Assembly: GCF_000243115.2 (NCBI RefSeq)
Contig: NZ_CP007035.1
Location: 1,984,001-2,048,000, forward strand
Source of the DNA: Niabella soli DSM 19437
GTDB taxonomy: Bacteria > Bacteroidota > Bacteroidia > Chitinophagales > Chitinophagaceae
Reading direction: 5' to 3'
DNA length: 64,000 bases
Positions 25,143 to 34,143 of the stretch are shown piece after piece. Within the stretch, counting starts at the first letter, position 1. Each line of letters starts with the position of its first letter. Made by a program: the position numbers and the translations under genes. The notes under the pieces were generated by a model, which was given only the letters and a program-made list of their open reading frames with translations, was not told the origin of the DNA and searched no databases.

Positions 25143-25188
25143 CTAAGCTACTCTACAGGCAGCACATATAGCAATGACAGTGATCAGT
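25143..25188 (-). promoter_or_regulatory. Predicted usp promoter with Crp/Fnr-type box
   Basis: On the minus strand TAGCTTAG (25143..25150) matches TAnnTTTG at all but one base. ACTGA-N6-TCATT (25173..25188) is centred 30.5 bp upstream of it, the same spacing as in the nos and norB promoters. The leader to the start codon at 25035 would be about 100 nt. Confidence 0.5.
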
Positions 25189-25243
25189 GCCATTTGTGAC
25201 CCACATCAACAATGCCTGATTATCAATCAACATCAGCAGGTAA

Positions 25244-25289
25244 TATGACGCCTGTCATTGCTGTTGCTTTATCCTGGAGAATAAATTTG
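25244..25289 (+). promoter_or_regulatory. norB promoter with Crp/Fnr-type operator
   Basis: A perfect -7 element TAAATTTG lies at 25282..25289. No -33 TTTG is present; instead TATGA-N6-TCATT occupies 25244..25259, centred 30.5 bp upstream of the -7 element, identical spacing to the nos promoter. This is class II activator architecture (about -42). The leader is about 38 nt. Confidence 0.7.
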
Positions 25290-25331
25290 ACGCCTTTAAC
25301 AGGAAAAAGAAATAAATAAAATAAGACCATT

Positions 25332-27575
25332 ATGAAACCAGAAAAATTATGGACCTGGCTGACAGTCGTTATCATTGCGTCTTTTGCGGTGCTCTTATAC
25401 TTTGGAGTAGATATTTACCGTAAGATCCCCCCGATCCCGGATAAGGTAATGACCACTGATGGCGAAGTGCTGAGCACCGGACAGGATATAAAAGACGGGC
25501 AGAATGTGTGGCAGTCCATCGGAGGACAAACCGTTGGAAGTATATGGGGGCATGGGGCTTATATTGCGCCGGACTGGACAGCAGACTATCTGCATCGGGA
25601 AGCATCCTTATTACTGGAAGAACTGGCAAAAAAAGATGGCAAAACCTATAGCGAACTACCCGACGAAGAACAGGCCCGGTATGAGATCTTATTAAAAAAA
25701 GAACTGCGCACCAATACTTTTGATGAAAAAGCCAATGCTATTATCATTTCACCTGAACGGGCCAAGGTGCATAAGCAATTGAGGGAATATTACGCCAAAC
25801 TCTTTATGGGCGATCCTTCAATGGCAAAATTACGGGACGCATATGCCATTCCCGTTAATACTATTAAGGATAGTAGTCGCATGAATCAAATGACGGCTTT
25901 CTTTTCATGGAGTACCTGGGTTTGTGTTACCGATCGCCCCGGCAGTGACATATCGTACACAAATAACTGGCCGCATGAGCCACTGGTAGGCAATACCCCC
26001 TCGGGTTCGTTGTTCCTGTGGTCCGGGTTCAGCGTGTTGATGCTTTTAACCTGTTTAGGGATCCTGGTACTATACCATGCCCGGAACAAGGACGAAGAAA
26101 TGAGCGAAAAGCTTCCATTGGAGGACCCCCTGCGCGATATGAAGCCCACCCCTTCTATGAAAGCCACTCTTAAATATATCTGGATCGTTGCGCTGTTAAT
26201 CCTGGTGCAAATGTTATCAGGAGTTATTACGGCGCATTACGGTGTGGAAGGAAGCGCTTTTTATGGTATACCGCTGGATCGTTTTCTGCCGCAATCTGTA
26301 TCGCGAAGCTGGCATGTGCAGTTGGCTATTTTCTGGATCGCTACTTCCTGGCTTGCCACCGGCTTGTACATTGCGCCTGCCGTTTCCGGCTATGAGCCCA
26401 AATATCAAAAATTAGGGGTAAACATATTATTCGGGGCCTTATTGGTTGTTGTACTGGGATCGCTTGCCGGAGAATGGCTGGGTATTATGCAAAAGCTGGG
26501 CCTTGTGGATAATTTCCTCTGGGGTCATCAGGGATACGAATATATTGAACTGGGAAGGATCTGGCAGATTTTGCTGTTGATCGGGTTAGTGCTTTGGCTG
26601 GTGCTGATGTTGCGGGCCCTGCTTCCGGCATTAAGAAGAAAAGATGAAAGCCGGCACCTGCTGACCCTCTTTGTTGTGGCTTCAGTAGCCATCGCATTAT
26701 TTTATGGAGCCGGGCTCATGTACGGTCGGCAAACACATTTGGCTATTGCTGAATACTGGAGATGGTGGGTCGTGCATCTTTGGGTAGAAGGGTTCTTCGA
26801 GGTCTTTGCTACTGTAGTGGCCGGTTTCCTGTTTACACGATTGGGGCTGCTGCGACTAAAATCAGCTACCAGCGCCGTGTTGTTCTCAACCATCATATTT
26901 CTTGCGGGTGGTATCCTGGGCACCTTTCACCACCTGTATTTCTCCGCAACACCAACAGCCGTTCTGGCATTGGGCGCTACGTTCAGTGCATTGGAAATTG
27001 TTCCATTGGTGCTGATTGGCTATGAGGCGTATCACAACTATCAGCTCAGCAAATCAACCAAATGGATCAAAGCCTACAAATGGCCTATCTACTGTTTTAT
27101 TGCGATGTGTTTCTGGAACTTCCTGGGAGCGGGGATTTTTGGTTTTGCCATTAACCCGCCGATTGCATTGTATTATATCCAGGGATTGAACACCACTGCA
27201 GTGCACGGTCATGCTGCATTATTTGGTGTATACGGCATCCTGGGAATAGGATTAATGTTGTTCGTATTAAGAGGTCTATACCCCGAACGACAATGGAACG
27301 ACAAGTTGATAGGATGGGCGTTCTGGCTCACCAACATTGGATTGCTGGTTATGGTAACCATCAGTCTTTTGCCCATTGGTATTATGCAATCGGCGGCATC
27401 GATTAAAAACGGGTATTGGTATGCCCGCTCGGCGGAATTTATGCAGACGGACATTATGCATTTTCTGCGCTGGATGCGGGTACCGGGCGATATCCTGCTG
27501 GCAATAGGAGAACTATTACTCGTGATATTCATCATCGGGCTAAAGTTCGGCTGGTCGCTAAAAGAAAAGCGGTAA
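25332..27575 (+). CDS. norB: Quinol-dependent nitric oxide reductase (qNOR)
   Basis: The 747-residue membrane protein reduces NO to N2O using quinol. It has the single-chain qNOR layout: TM1 (about 9-27), a hydrophilic periplasmic domain of about 200 residues that replaces NorC, then about 12-13 helices. Metal ligands appear in WHVQLAIFWIATSW, WWVVHLWVEGFFEVF (His and the conserved Glu), LGTFHHLYFSATP and NTTAVHGHAALFGVYG. FSALEIVPL carries a second conserved Glu. It stands alone, divergent from usp, and its operator resembles that of nos, so NO and N2O removal may be co-regulated. Confidence 0.97.
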   Translation: MKPEKLWTWLTVVIIASFAVLLYFGVDIYRKIPPIPDKVMTTDGEVLSTGQDIKDGQNVWQSIGGQTVGSIWGHGAYIAPDWTADYLHREASLLLEELAKKDGKTYSELPDEEQARYEILLKKELRTNTFDEKANAIIISPERAKVHKQLREYYAKLFMGDPSMAKLRDAYAIPVNTIKDSSRMNQMTAFFSWSTWVCVTDRPGSDISYTNNWPHEPLVGNTPSGSLFLWSGFSVLMLLTCLGILVLYHARNKDEEMSEKLPLEDPLRDMKPTPSMKATLKYIWIVALLILVQMLSGVITAHYGVEGSAFYGIPLDRFLPQSVSRSWHVQLAIFWIATSWLATGLYIAPAVSGYEPKYQKLGVNILFGALLVVVLGSLAGEWLGIMQKLGLVDNFLWGHQGYEYIELGRIWQILLLIGLVLWLVLMLRALLPALRRKDESRHLLTLFVVASVAIALFYGAGLMYGRQTHLAIAEYWRWWVVHLWVEGFFEVFATVVAGFLFTRLGLLRLKSATSAVLFSTIIFLAGGILGTFHHLYFSATPTAVLALGATFSALEIVPLVLIGYEAYHNYQLSKSTKWIKAYKWPIYCFIAMCFWNFLGAGIFGFAINPPIALYYIQGLNTTAVHGHAALFGVYGILGIGLMLFVLRGLYPERQWNDKLIGWAFWLTNIGLLVMVTISLLPIGIMQSAASIKNGYWYARSAEFMQTDIMHFLRWMRVPGDILLAIGELLLVIFIIGLKFGWSLKEKR

Positions 27576-28012
27576 GGCTTTCTGCTTCAACGGTGATTAT
27601 TGAAAATTCATTTTCAATCAGACCACTGTGCTTACAAATGCCGCAGCCATTTTTAAGAAGGAGGCGGTATCCAAATTCGTTTTACAACGGAATGTCGTTC
27701 TGAACTTGTCTCAGAATCTATTAATAACCATACGTTATTTTTAGATACCGGATCATCCCGATGACTATCGGGGTATGACAATGGAGACTTTTGATACAGC
27801 CTCAATTTGTTTTTATCCCGGCAATATAAAGGCTCTTGTATGTCACCTGCCATCTGCTTGCTTTTATCTTTATGATTAATGTACGAAACAATTGATTTTT
27901 TCGCCCTAATCAACTAGCTTTATTGGATGGAACACGACGCCGGACGATTAATAGGTTGCGATGCTTTAAAAGCGATCCGTTATTAAAACCCGGTAACAAT
28001 AAAATATCTGAT
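27576..28012. other. Intergenic gap between norB and the fucosidase gene
   Basis: No gene is seen in these 437 bases. Just after norB an 18-bp perfect palindrome, TTGAAAATTCATTTTCAA (27600..27617), could form a hairpin but lacks a U-tract. A larger imperfect palindrome lies at 27693..27780. No promoter matching TAnnTTTG was recognised for the fucosidase. Confidence 0.6.
27693..27780. repeat. Imperfect palindromic intergenic element
   Basis: The element begins TGTCGTTCTGAA and ends GGGGTATGACA, with an inner AGAATCT / AGATACC pair and a hairpin CCCGAT-gact-ATCGGG (27757..27772). The CCCGAT...ATCGGG unit also occurs in variant form (CCCGATACCCTTCGGG) before ilvE near 52533..52548. It looks like a dispersed Bacteroidota intergenic repeat. 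Confidence 0.5.
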
Positions 28013-29491
28013 ATGCGAAAATTACTTACGTTGCTGCTGACTATTGCTTGTTGTTACCCAGTGGCTGCCCAAAAGTTTCAACCCAACTGGGCATCGTTAA
28101 ATACCCGTAAAATGCCGGAATGGTTTCACCAGGACAAGTTTGGTATTTTTATTCATTGGGGTGTATACGCTGTTCCTTCCTACGCACCGGTGATCCCTAA
28201 CAGCGGCTACAGTTATGCAGAATGGTACTGGCGGCGCATAGTCCCCGGTACCGGTAAAGAAGAAAATGAAGCCTACCGGCAAAAATTTGTAGATTTTCAT
28301 AATAAGAACTATGGGGCCAATTTTAAATATGAACAATTTGAACCGCTGTTTAAGGCCGAAATGTTTAACCCCGACCAATGGGCCGATGTATTGAAAAAAT
28401 CGGGCGCAAAATATGTGGTGCTTACTTCCAAACATCATGAGGGATATGCCTTGTGGAACAGCGCCGAGGCCGACCGCGACTGGGGCCATCCCTGGAATGC
28501 CGTAACAGGAACTCCCAAGCGCGATCTGCTGGGTGATCTTACCCAATCCGTCCGCAATGCGGGTTTGAAGATGGGCTATTACTATTCGTTGTACGAGTGG
28601 TTTAACCCGCTTTGGCTAAGCAACAAAGAACGCTATGTGAAAGAACACATGATCCCTCAATTAAAAGACCTGGTCAATAAATATAAACCTTCGCTCATCT
28701 TTGCCGATGGCGAATGGGATCTGCCGGACACCGGCTGGCATAGTCCCGAAATTCTTGCCTGGCTGTTTAATGAATCTCCCGTTAAGGATGAGGTGGTGGT
28801 CGACGACCGCTGGGGCAGCAATACGCGCAATCAGAATAAGGGTGCGCTGTACGTAACATCCGAATACGGCAGCGGTATGGATAAAAACGTGGTTTGGGAA
28901 GAATGCCAGGGCGTAGGGCATTCATTCGGCTATAACCGCAATGAACAATTAAATGATTATAAAACAAGTAACGATCTTATTTTAATGCTGGTGGATATTG
29001 TATCGCGCGGGGGCAACCTGCTGCTGGATATTGGCCCCACGGCTGACGGGCGTATCCCCATCATCATGCAACAGCGCCTCGCAGACATCGGCATCTGGCT
29101 CAACAAAAACGGGGAAGCCATTTACGGAACGGAAGCATACACCCATTCCTACCAATGGAGCGCAGGCATGGTACCCTCCAAAACCGGGAAAAATGCCTTT
29201 GCTAATTACAGTGTAACCGAACTGATAAAACCCCGGAAAGATACGGCGCATATTGAAGCCTTTTTTACCACAAAGGGCAAGGACCTCTATTGCATATTGC
29301 CTGCTTACAAACAGGAAATACGCATTAAGGATCTTAAGGTGCCCGCCGGCTCCACAGCAACGCTGCTGGGCAGTAACAAGCGCCTGAGCCTGAAGAATAC
29401 CGGTAAGGATTGCCTGATCAATCTTGCATCTTTAAAGCCGGGCGAAGCCTCCGAAGTGATGCTGGTATTAAAATTAAAAAACGCATTATAA
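28013..29491 (+). CDS. Exported alpha-L-fucosidase, GH29
   Basis: The 492-residue protein has a Sec signal (MRKLLTLLLTIACCYPVAAQ) and a GH29 catalytic barrel: FGIFIHWGVYAVPSY, AKYVVLTSKHHEGYALW, MGYYYSLYEW, LIFADGEWDLPD (candidate nucleophile Asp), and GNLLLDIGPTADGRIP. It releases alpha-L-fucose from glycans in the periplasm or outside. The start at MRKLL is chosen for the signal peptide; a longer reading would add 30 basic residues. It stands near an acyltransferase on the same strand but without other glycan-use genes, so it is not part of a polysaccharide-utilisation locus here. Confidence 0.95.
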   Translation: MRKLLTLLLTIACCYPVAAQKFQPNWASLNTRKMPEWFHQDKFGIFIHWGVYAVPSYAPVIPNSGYSYAEWYWRRIVPGTGKEENEAYRQKFVDFHNKNYGANFKYEQFEPLFKAEMFNPDQWADVLKKSGAKYVVLTSKHHEGYALWNSAEADRDWGHPWNAVTGTPKRDLLGDLTQSVRNAGLKMGYYYSLYEWFNPLWLSNKERYVKEHMIPQLKDLVNKYKPSLIFADGEWDLPDTGWHSPEILAWLFNESPVKDEVVVDDRWGSNTRNQNKGALYVTSEYGSGMDKNVVWEECQGVGHSFGYNRNEQLNDYKTSNDLILMLVDIVSRGGNLLLDIGPTADGRIPIIMQQRLADIGIWLNKNGEAIYGTEAYTHSYQWSAGMVPSKTGKNAFANYSVTELIKPRKDTAHIEAFFTTKGKDLYCILPAYKQEIRIKDLKVPAGSTATLLGSNKRLSLKNTGKDCLINLASLKPGEASEVMLVLKLKNAL

Positions 29492-29545
29492 GCCGGGGCC
29501 GTCATCCATCCATTGAAATTCATTAACAACTGCAACAAAAAAACT

Positions 29546-30682
29546 ATGACGCCACAACGATACTATCGCCCCGAGTTGGACGTATTGCGCCTGTGCGCCT
29601 TTCTTTTTGTCTTCTTTGTACACCGGATGGACCTGGCACCCGTTGATGCGAAACACTATTATTGGGGATACCACCTGAGTTTGGTAGGCAACTATGGGGT
29701 TCCCTTATTCTTTTTTCTGAGCGCTTTTTTAATTACAGAATTGCTTATAAGAGAACAGGACAGTTTTGGGAAGATCAACGTCAGATCTTTTTATATCAGG
29801 AGGATCCTGCGCATCTGGCCCTTATACCTCACTTTCTTTTTTTTAATTGTTTTGTTAACCTCCGTCACCTCTCATTTTGGCGGAAACATACCGCCAAAAG
29901 CACAACTGGCGTTCACGCTATTTTCGGGCAACTGGTACATAACATTTAATGAATGGCAGTCCTATTGCATAAACCCGTTATGGAGCGTATCAGTAGAAGA
30001 GCAGCTTTATATTTTATTACCGCTGGTCTTGTTCTTCACCGGAAAAAAAGGATTAAAGATCTTTTCCTTTTTTGCAATTGTACTTTCCTACCTGGTCATC
30101 CTTTATTATGCCCAAAGGCCCACTGAAGGATTCAGTGGCCAGTGGACAAACAGCTTTGTACATTTTCAGTTTTTTGCAGCCGGTATTCTGGTATCCGTTT
30201 TTTTGAAAGGCCGGCAACCGCATTTGAATTTCCTAACGCGGATGGTATTGTTTGCGACGGGATACGCCTGCTGGTTAGCGGCTTCCATAATTTGCGAAGT
30301 GAATGCAGATGCGCCGCACCTCGCCACCATTGCACAGTCTGTCAGCGGCTGGTTCCTGATACTTGCCGGTGTGCTCTCTTTCTTTTTTTCGTTCTTCGGA
30401 TCATCCGAAAAACGCATGCCCGCCGCGCTGGCTTATCTCGGGCGCATATCGTATGGAATGTATGTCTTTCATATCACCATATACTGGATCATCTATCATA
30501 TTTTTAAAGCGGAGCTGGCAACGTTCAGTAATAAAATGGGCCTGGGTGAATGGAAAAACGAAATAGGTTTTGTTATCGTATTTCTTATAACGGTAACGAT
30601 TGCAATGTTATCGTACAATTATTTTGAAAAACCATTTTTACGGTTAAAAACGCGCTTTACATTCATTCCTTCGAGAGACTAA
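29546..30682 (+). CDS. Acyltransferase 3 family membrane protein
   Basis: The 378-residue protein has about ten transmembrane helices and the family opening RPELDVLRLCAFLFVFFVHR with the conserved active-site-like His. Arg-rich SFYIRRILRIWPLYL and NPLWSVSVEEQLYILLPL are also typical. Such enzymes transfer acyl groups (often acetyl) to cell-surface carbohydrates or lipids. The ATG giving MTPQRYYRPELD is chosen; an 11-codon upstream extension is possible. It lies 54 bp after the fucosidase on the same strand. Confidence 0.9.
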   Translation: MTPQRYYRPELDVLRLCAFLFVFFVHRMDLAPVDAKHYYWGYHLSLVGNYGVPLFFFLSAFLITELLIREQDSFGKINVRSFYIRRILRIWPLYLTFFFLIVLLTSVTSHFGGNIPPKAQLAFTLFSGNWYITFNEWQSYCINPLWSVSVEEQLYILLPLVLFFTGKKGLKIFSFFAIVLSYLVILYYAQRPTEGFSGQWTNSFVHFQFFAAGILVSVFLKGRQPHLNFLTRMVLFATGYACWLAASIICEVNADAPHLATIAQSVSGWFLILAGVLSFFFSFFGSSEKRMPAALAYLGRISYGMYVFHITIYWIIYHIFKAELATFSNKMGLGEWKNEIGFVIVFLITVTIAMLSYNYFEKPFLRLKTRFTFIPSRD

Positions 30683-30724
30683 CGACGCCACCATAACAAA
30701 GCGCCGGCCCTTTTTGGATGGTCG

Positions 30725-31246
30725 TTACGCAACAATTTCTTTTATCCGTAAATAATGAGGAATGGTGTCGGAAAGCAAATGAATTTCGAGCAAAGAACCC
30801 GCTTTCAGTTGCACAAACGCAACCTCGTTCTTTAAAATGGTATCCAGCATGGAGTTAATCACCAGCGATTCGGTTACGACACGGTATACCTTTTTTTTCT
30901 CAAGAATGCTTACGGTAATATGTAATACCCGCGCGTGTATGATGGTCTTTTTGCGTACAAAAAGATAGCGCAATACCATGCGGTGCTGCAAATATAAAAG
31001 CCTCCAGATACAGCCCAATGCTGCCAACAACAACAGCAATAAAAGATAAACAAGCATTTTTGACTGCCCGTCAATCTCGGCAATTGTTTCCAGCAAAAAA
31101 AACAATACGAGCAGGGGTAAGCATACGGAAAGAAAAAAGCCGGGGAATATCCTTTTAACAAACGTCTTCCAAAGCAGCCATTTGTCGTTAGCGGACAACA
31201 AATGACTGGACTCCTGCTTGTTATTCTTCACACCGGCATTACTCAT
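30725..31246 (-). CDS. Hypothetical two-helix membrane protein
   Basis: This 173-residue protein starts at MSNAGVKNNKQ. It has two hydrophobic helices (about 39-57, FFLSVCLPLLVLFFLLETI, and 65-82, MLVYLLLLLLLAALGCIW) followed by a basic, beta-rich cytoplasmic C-terminal domain of about 80 residues that may be PH-like. The layout resembles YcxB- or DUF304-type proteins, but I do not recognise a family. A GTG 53 codons upstream keeps the frame open, so the N-terminus is uncertain. It is convergent with the acyltransferase and divergent from the sterol-desaturase-like gene. Confidence 0.6.
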   Translation of the reverse strand: MSNAGVKNNKQESSHLLSANDKWLLWKTFVKRIFPGFFLSVCLPLLVLFFLLETIAEIDGQSKMLVYLLLLLLLAALGCIWRLLYLQHRMVLRYLFVRKKTIIHARVLHITVSILEKKKVYRVVTESLVINSMLDTILKNEVAFVQLKAGSLLEIHLLSDTIPHYLRIKEIVA

Positions 31247-31461
31247 ACCATCAGCACTTAAAAGGTTCAAACTTATCTGCAATGAACTGCAAAACAGCAC
31301 CTGCAGTTTAAAACTCAGTTTAGCAACGGCCCTTACGAATAGATCATTTAACGACTCTCTTGTTAAACGCTGAACTTTCACAGGAGGTTGGTTAAATTGT
31401 AACACAAAACTAATGCACAGTAATAGTTTAAAATATACCGGTTTTCCGGCATTTTTTAATG

Positions 31462-31469
31462 TAAATTTG
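31462..31469 (+). promoter_or_regulatory. -7 promoter element for the sterol-desaturase-like gene
   Basis: TAAATTTG matches TAnnTTTG exactly, 23 bp before the start codon at 31493. No clear TTTG is found 19 bp upstream; the nearest T-rich match is GTTTT at 31441..31445. Confidence 0.5.
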
Positions 31470-31492
31470 AAAAAGACCTTGCTTATTCTTAA

Positions 31493-32743
31493 ATGGAAAC
31501 CTACGGTAAAATATTATTGATCGCCATTCCTGCATTTTTGCTGCTGGTCCTCTTTGAAATGGGTTATTCCTGGCGGAAAGAAAAAAAGACCATGCGAACG
31601 AATGACACCATTAGCAGCCTGCTGAGCGGGGTAACCAATATTACCAAAGATGTGCTGGGGCTCAGTATTATTATTTATTCCTATTCCTGGATGGTGCAAC
31701 ATTGGGCGCTTCTGCATATTAAGGCCTCATGGCTTACGTATGCGATCGCTTTTATCGTATTAGACTTTTCGGGGTATTGCGTGCACCGCATCCAGCACCA
31801 ATTTAATTTTTTCTGGAACGGCCACCTGGTGCACCACAGCAGCGAAGAATTTAACCTGGCCTGCGCCTTGCGGCAAAGCATTTCCGGTTTTGCCAATATT
31901 TTCGTCATCTTCCTCCTCCCCGCAGCATTGCTGGGCGTACCCGAAAAAGTGATTGCCGTGGTTACTCCGCTTCATTTATTTGCACAGTTCTGGTATCATA
32001 CCACTTTCATAAGAAAAATGGGCTGGCTGGAGGCCGTTATTGTAACGCCCTCCCTGCACCGCGTGCATCATGCGATCAACCCTGAGTATCTCGACAAAAA
32101 CTATTCGCAGATATTCATCTTCTGGGATAAATGGCTCGGCACCTACCAGGCGGAAATACCCGAAAAGCCGCCGGTATACGGTATTACAAGACCCGTTCAA
32201 ACCTGGAACCCGGTAAAAATAAACTTCCAACACGTAGGGTTGCTGATAAAAGATGCCTGGCGTACCCGCAGTTGGAAGGACAGGTGCCGCATCTGGCTGA
32301 TGCCCACCGGCTGGCGCCCGGCTGATGTAAGGGAAAAATTCCCTGTTCGTAAAATTGAGAACGTTTACCAATTTGAAAAATATAATCCGCTCCTTAGCAC
32401 CCCGGCAAAAGTTTGGCTGTGGATCCAGTTAACCATCCTGCTCTTTTTTATTTGCTTTCTTTTTGGGAATATAGCGGCGATAGGGTCGCCGGGCATTTTT
32501 TATTACGGACTTTTCATCTTTCTTTTTGTTTATGCATTAGCCGAATTAATGGATGGCAACCGGTTTACCTGGATATGGGAGGGCCTGAAAGCGCTTTGCG
32601 GGGGATGGATTATATACGCCGGGGGCGATTGGTTCACGCTAAAAACTTTTACGCCCTTTGGATGGGCAATCGTGCTGGGGTATTTGATCATTTCACTTAT
32701 CGTCACCAGCATTTTTTCTGCAAATACGAAAGCAGCCTTGTAA
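31493..32743 (+). CDS. Sterol desaturase / fatty-acid hydroxylase family protein
   Basis: The 416-residue membrane protein carries the di-iron histidine boxes of the family: HRIQH (HxxxH), GHLVHHSSEEFN (HxxHH) and SLHRVHHAINPEYLDKNY (HxxHH). There are about seven to eight transmembrane helices, and a C-terminal membrane extension beyond the catalytic domain resembles alkylglycerol monooxygenase-type proteins. These enzymes hydroxylate or desaturate lipids with O2. The lipid substrate cannot be told from sequence. It stands alone with its own -7 element. Confidence 0.9.
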   Translation: METYGKILLIAIPAFLLLVLFEMGYSWRKEKKTMRTNDTISSLLSGVTNITKDVLGLSIIIYSYSWMVQHWALLHIKASWLTYAIAFIVLDFSGYCVHRIQHQFNFFWNGHLVHHSSEEFNLACALRQSISGFANIFVIFLLPAALLGVPEKVIAVVTPLHLFAQFWYHTTFIRKMGWLEAVIVTPSLHRVHHAINPEYLDKNYSQIFIFWDKWLGTYQAEIPEKPPVYGITRPVQTWNPVKINFQHVGLLIKDAWRTRSWKDRCRIWLMPTGWRPADVREKFPVRKIENVYQFEKYNPLLSTPAKVWLWIQLTILLFFICFLFGNIAAIGSPGIFYYGLFIFLFVYALAELMDGNRFTWIWEGLKALCGGWIIYAGGDWFTLKTFTPFGWAIVLGYLIISLIVTSIFSANTKAAL

Positions 32744-32889
32744 ATATGCCGATAAGATCTGGACAGTTTTAAAAACATTCAAAAGGATTTCCGTGTAAAG
32801 CTGTGAGCAAATAAAACAGAATCCGATCTCATCCACCGTGGTACTAAATAAATTAGCAGTATCTTTAGGGATTCAAACAATAGTAGACT

Positions 32890-34143
32890 ATGACCCCATT
32901 AGCTGAACGCTTAAGGCCCATGACTTTAGATGAGCTGGCCGGGCAGGAGCACCTTACCGGGAAAGGCAGTATCCTCCGGAAATCTATTGAAACCGGCACG
33001 GTACCCAGCATGATCCTCTGGGGGCCGCCCGGTGTTGGTAAAACTACTATTGCAACCATTATTGCCAATACCGTCAACCGCCCGTTCATCGCGTTAAGCG
33101 CTATATCATCCGGGGTAAAAGATATAAGAGATGCCATTGCAACGGCCACTGCAAGCAGGGGGGCTATTTTATTTATTGATGAGATCCATCGTTTTAATAA
33201 AAGTCAGCAGGACGCCTTGCTGGGCGCCGTGGAAAAAGGGATCATCACCTTAATTGGCGCTACCACCGAAAATCCTTCTTTTGAAGTGAACAGTGCCTTG
33301 CTGAGCCGGTGCCAGGTTTATGTGCTGAAAGCCCTGGAAGAAAAAGACCTCATCCGGGTGTTGCATACGGCAATGGAGCAGGATGAGAAAATAAAAGCGA
33401 AACAGGTTACCTTAAAGGAAACAGATGCGCTGATCACCATTTCCGGCGGTGATGCCCGTAAGTTGTTAAACCTCTTTGAAATTGTTTGTGAGGCGCAGAA
33501 AGCGCCTGTAGTCATTACGGACGAACGCGTAATGGAAATTGCGCAAAAAAAAATAGCCTTATACGATAAGTCGGGTGAGCAGCATTATGATATTATTTCT
33601 GCCTTCATCAAATCCATCCGCGGCAGCGATCCTAATGCCGCGGTATATTGGCTGGCCCGGATGATCGAAGGGGGTGAAGACCTAAAGTTCATTGCCCGCC
33701 GCATGGTCATTTCCGCAAGTGAAGATATTGGCATGGCCAACGCCAATGCACTGCTTTTAGCCAATGCCACTTTTGATGCCGTAACAAAGATCGGTTATCC
33801 CGAAGCCAACCTGATCTTGTCACAATGCGCCATCTACCTGGCCACCTCTCCTAAAAGTAATGCCGCCTGTATGGCTATTGGCAAGGCATTGTCAACAGTA
33901 AACAATACAGGCGACCTGCCGGTGCCTCTGCACATCCGCAATGCGCCCACCCGGCTGATGAAAGACCTGAATTACGGCAAAGGCTATCAGTATTCACACA
34001 ACTTTGAAAACAATTTCAGCGAACAGGAATACCTTCCCGAGAAAATTGCGGGCACTTCTTTTTACGAACCAGGAGTCAACGCGCGTGAACAGGAACTGCG
34101 CAATTATTTAAAAAAACTGTGGAAAGAAAAATATAACTACTGA
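32890..34143 (+). CDS. rarA: Replication-associated recombination protein A
   Basis: The 417-residue AAA+ ATPase (also called MgsA) begins MTPLAERLRPMTLDELAGQEHL and has Walker A GPPGVGKTT, Walker B LFIDEIHRFNKSQQD, sensor-1 GATTENPSFEVNSALLSRC, and the C-terminal tetramerisation domain (GSDPNAAVYWLARMIEGGED). It acts at stalled replication forks. The stop codon overlaps the start of elaA by one base (TGATG), so the two are translationally coupled. Confidence 0.95.
   Translation: MTPLAERLRPMTLDELAGQEHLTGKGSILRKSIETGTVPSMILWGPPGVGKTTIATIIANTVNRPFIALSAISSGVKDIRDAIATATASRGAILFIDEIHRFNKSQQDALLGAVEKGIITLIGATTENPSFEVNSALLSRCQVYVLKALEEKDLIRVLHTAMEQDEKIKAKQVTLKETDALITISGGDARKLLNLFEIVCEAQKAPVVITDERVMEIAQKKIALYDKSGEQHYDIISAFIKSIRGSDPNAAVYWLARMIEGGEDLKFIARRMVISASEDIGMANANALLLANATFDAVTKIGYPEANLILSQCAIYLATSPKSNAACMAIGKALSTVNNTGDLPVPLHIRNAPTRLMKDLNYGKGYQYSHNFENNFSEQEYLPEKIAGTSFYEPGVNAREQELRNYLKKLWKEKYNY

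Noticed and set aside
28097-28546. Open frames on the strand opposite the fucosidase and other long genes
   Set aside because: They lie wholly inside well-supported genes, lack family motifs and follow from the codon structure of the sense gene.
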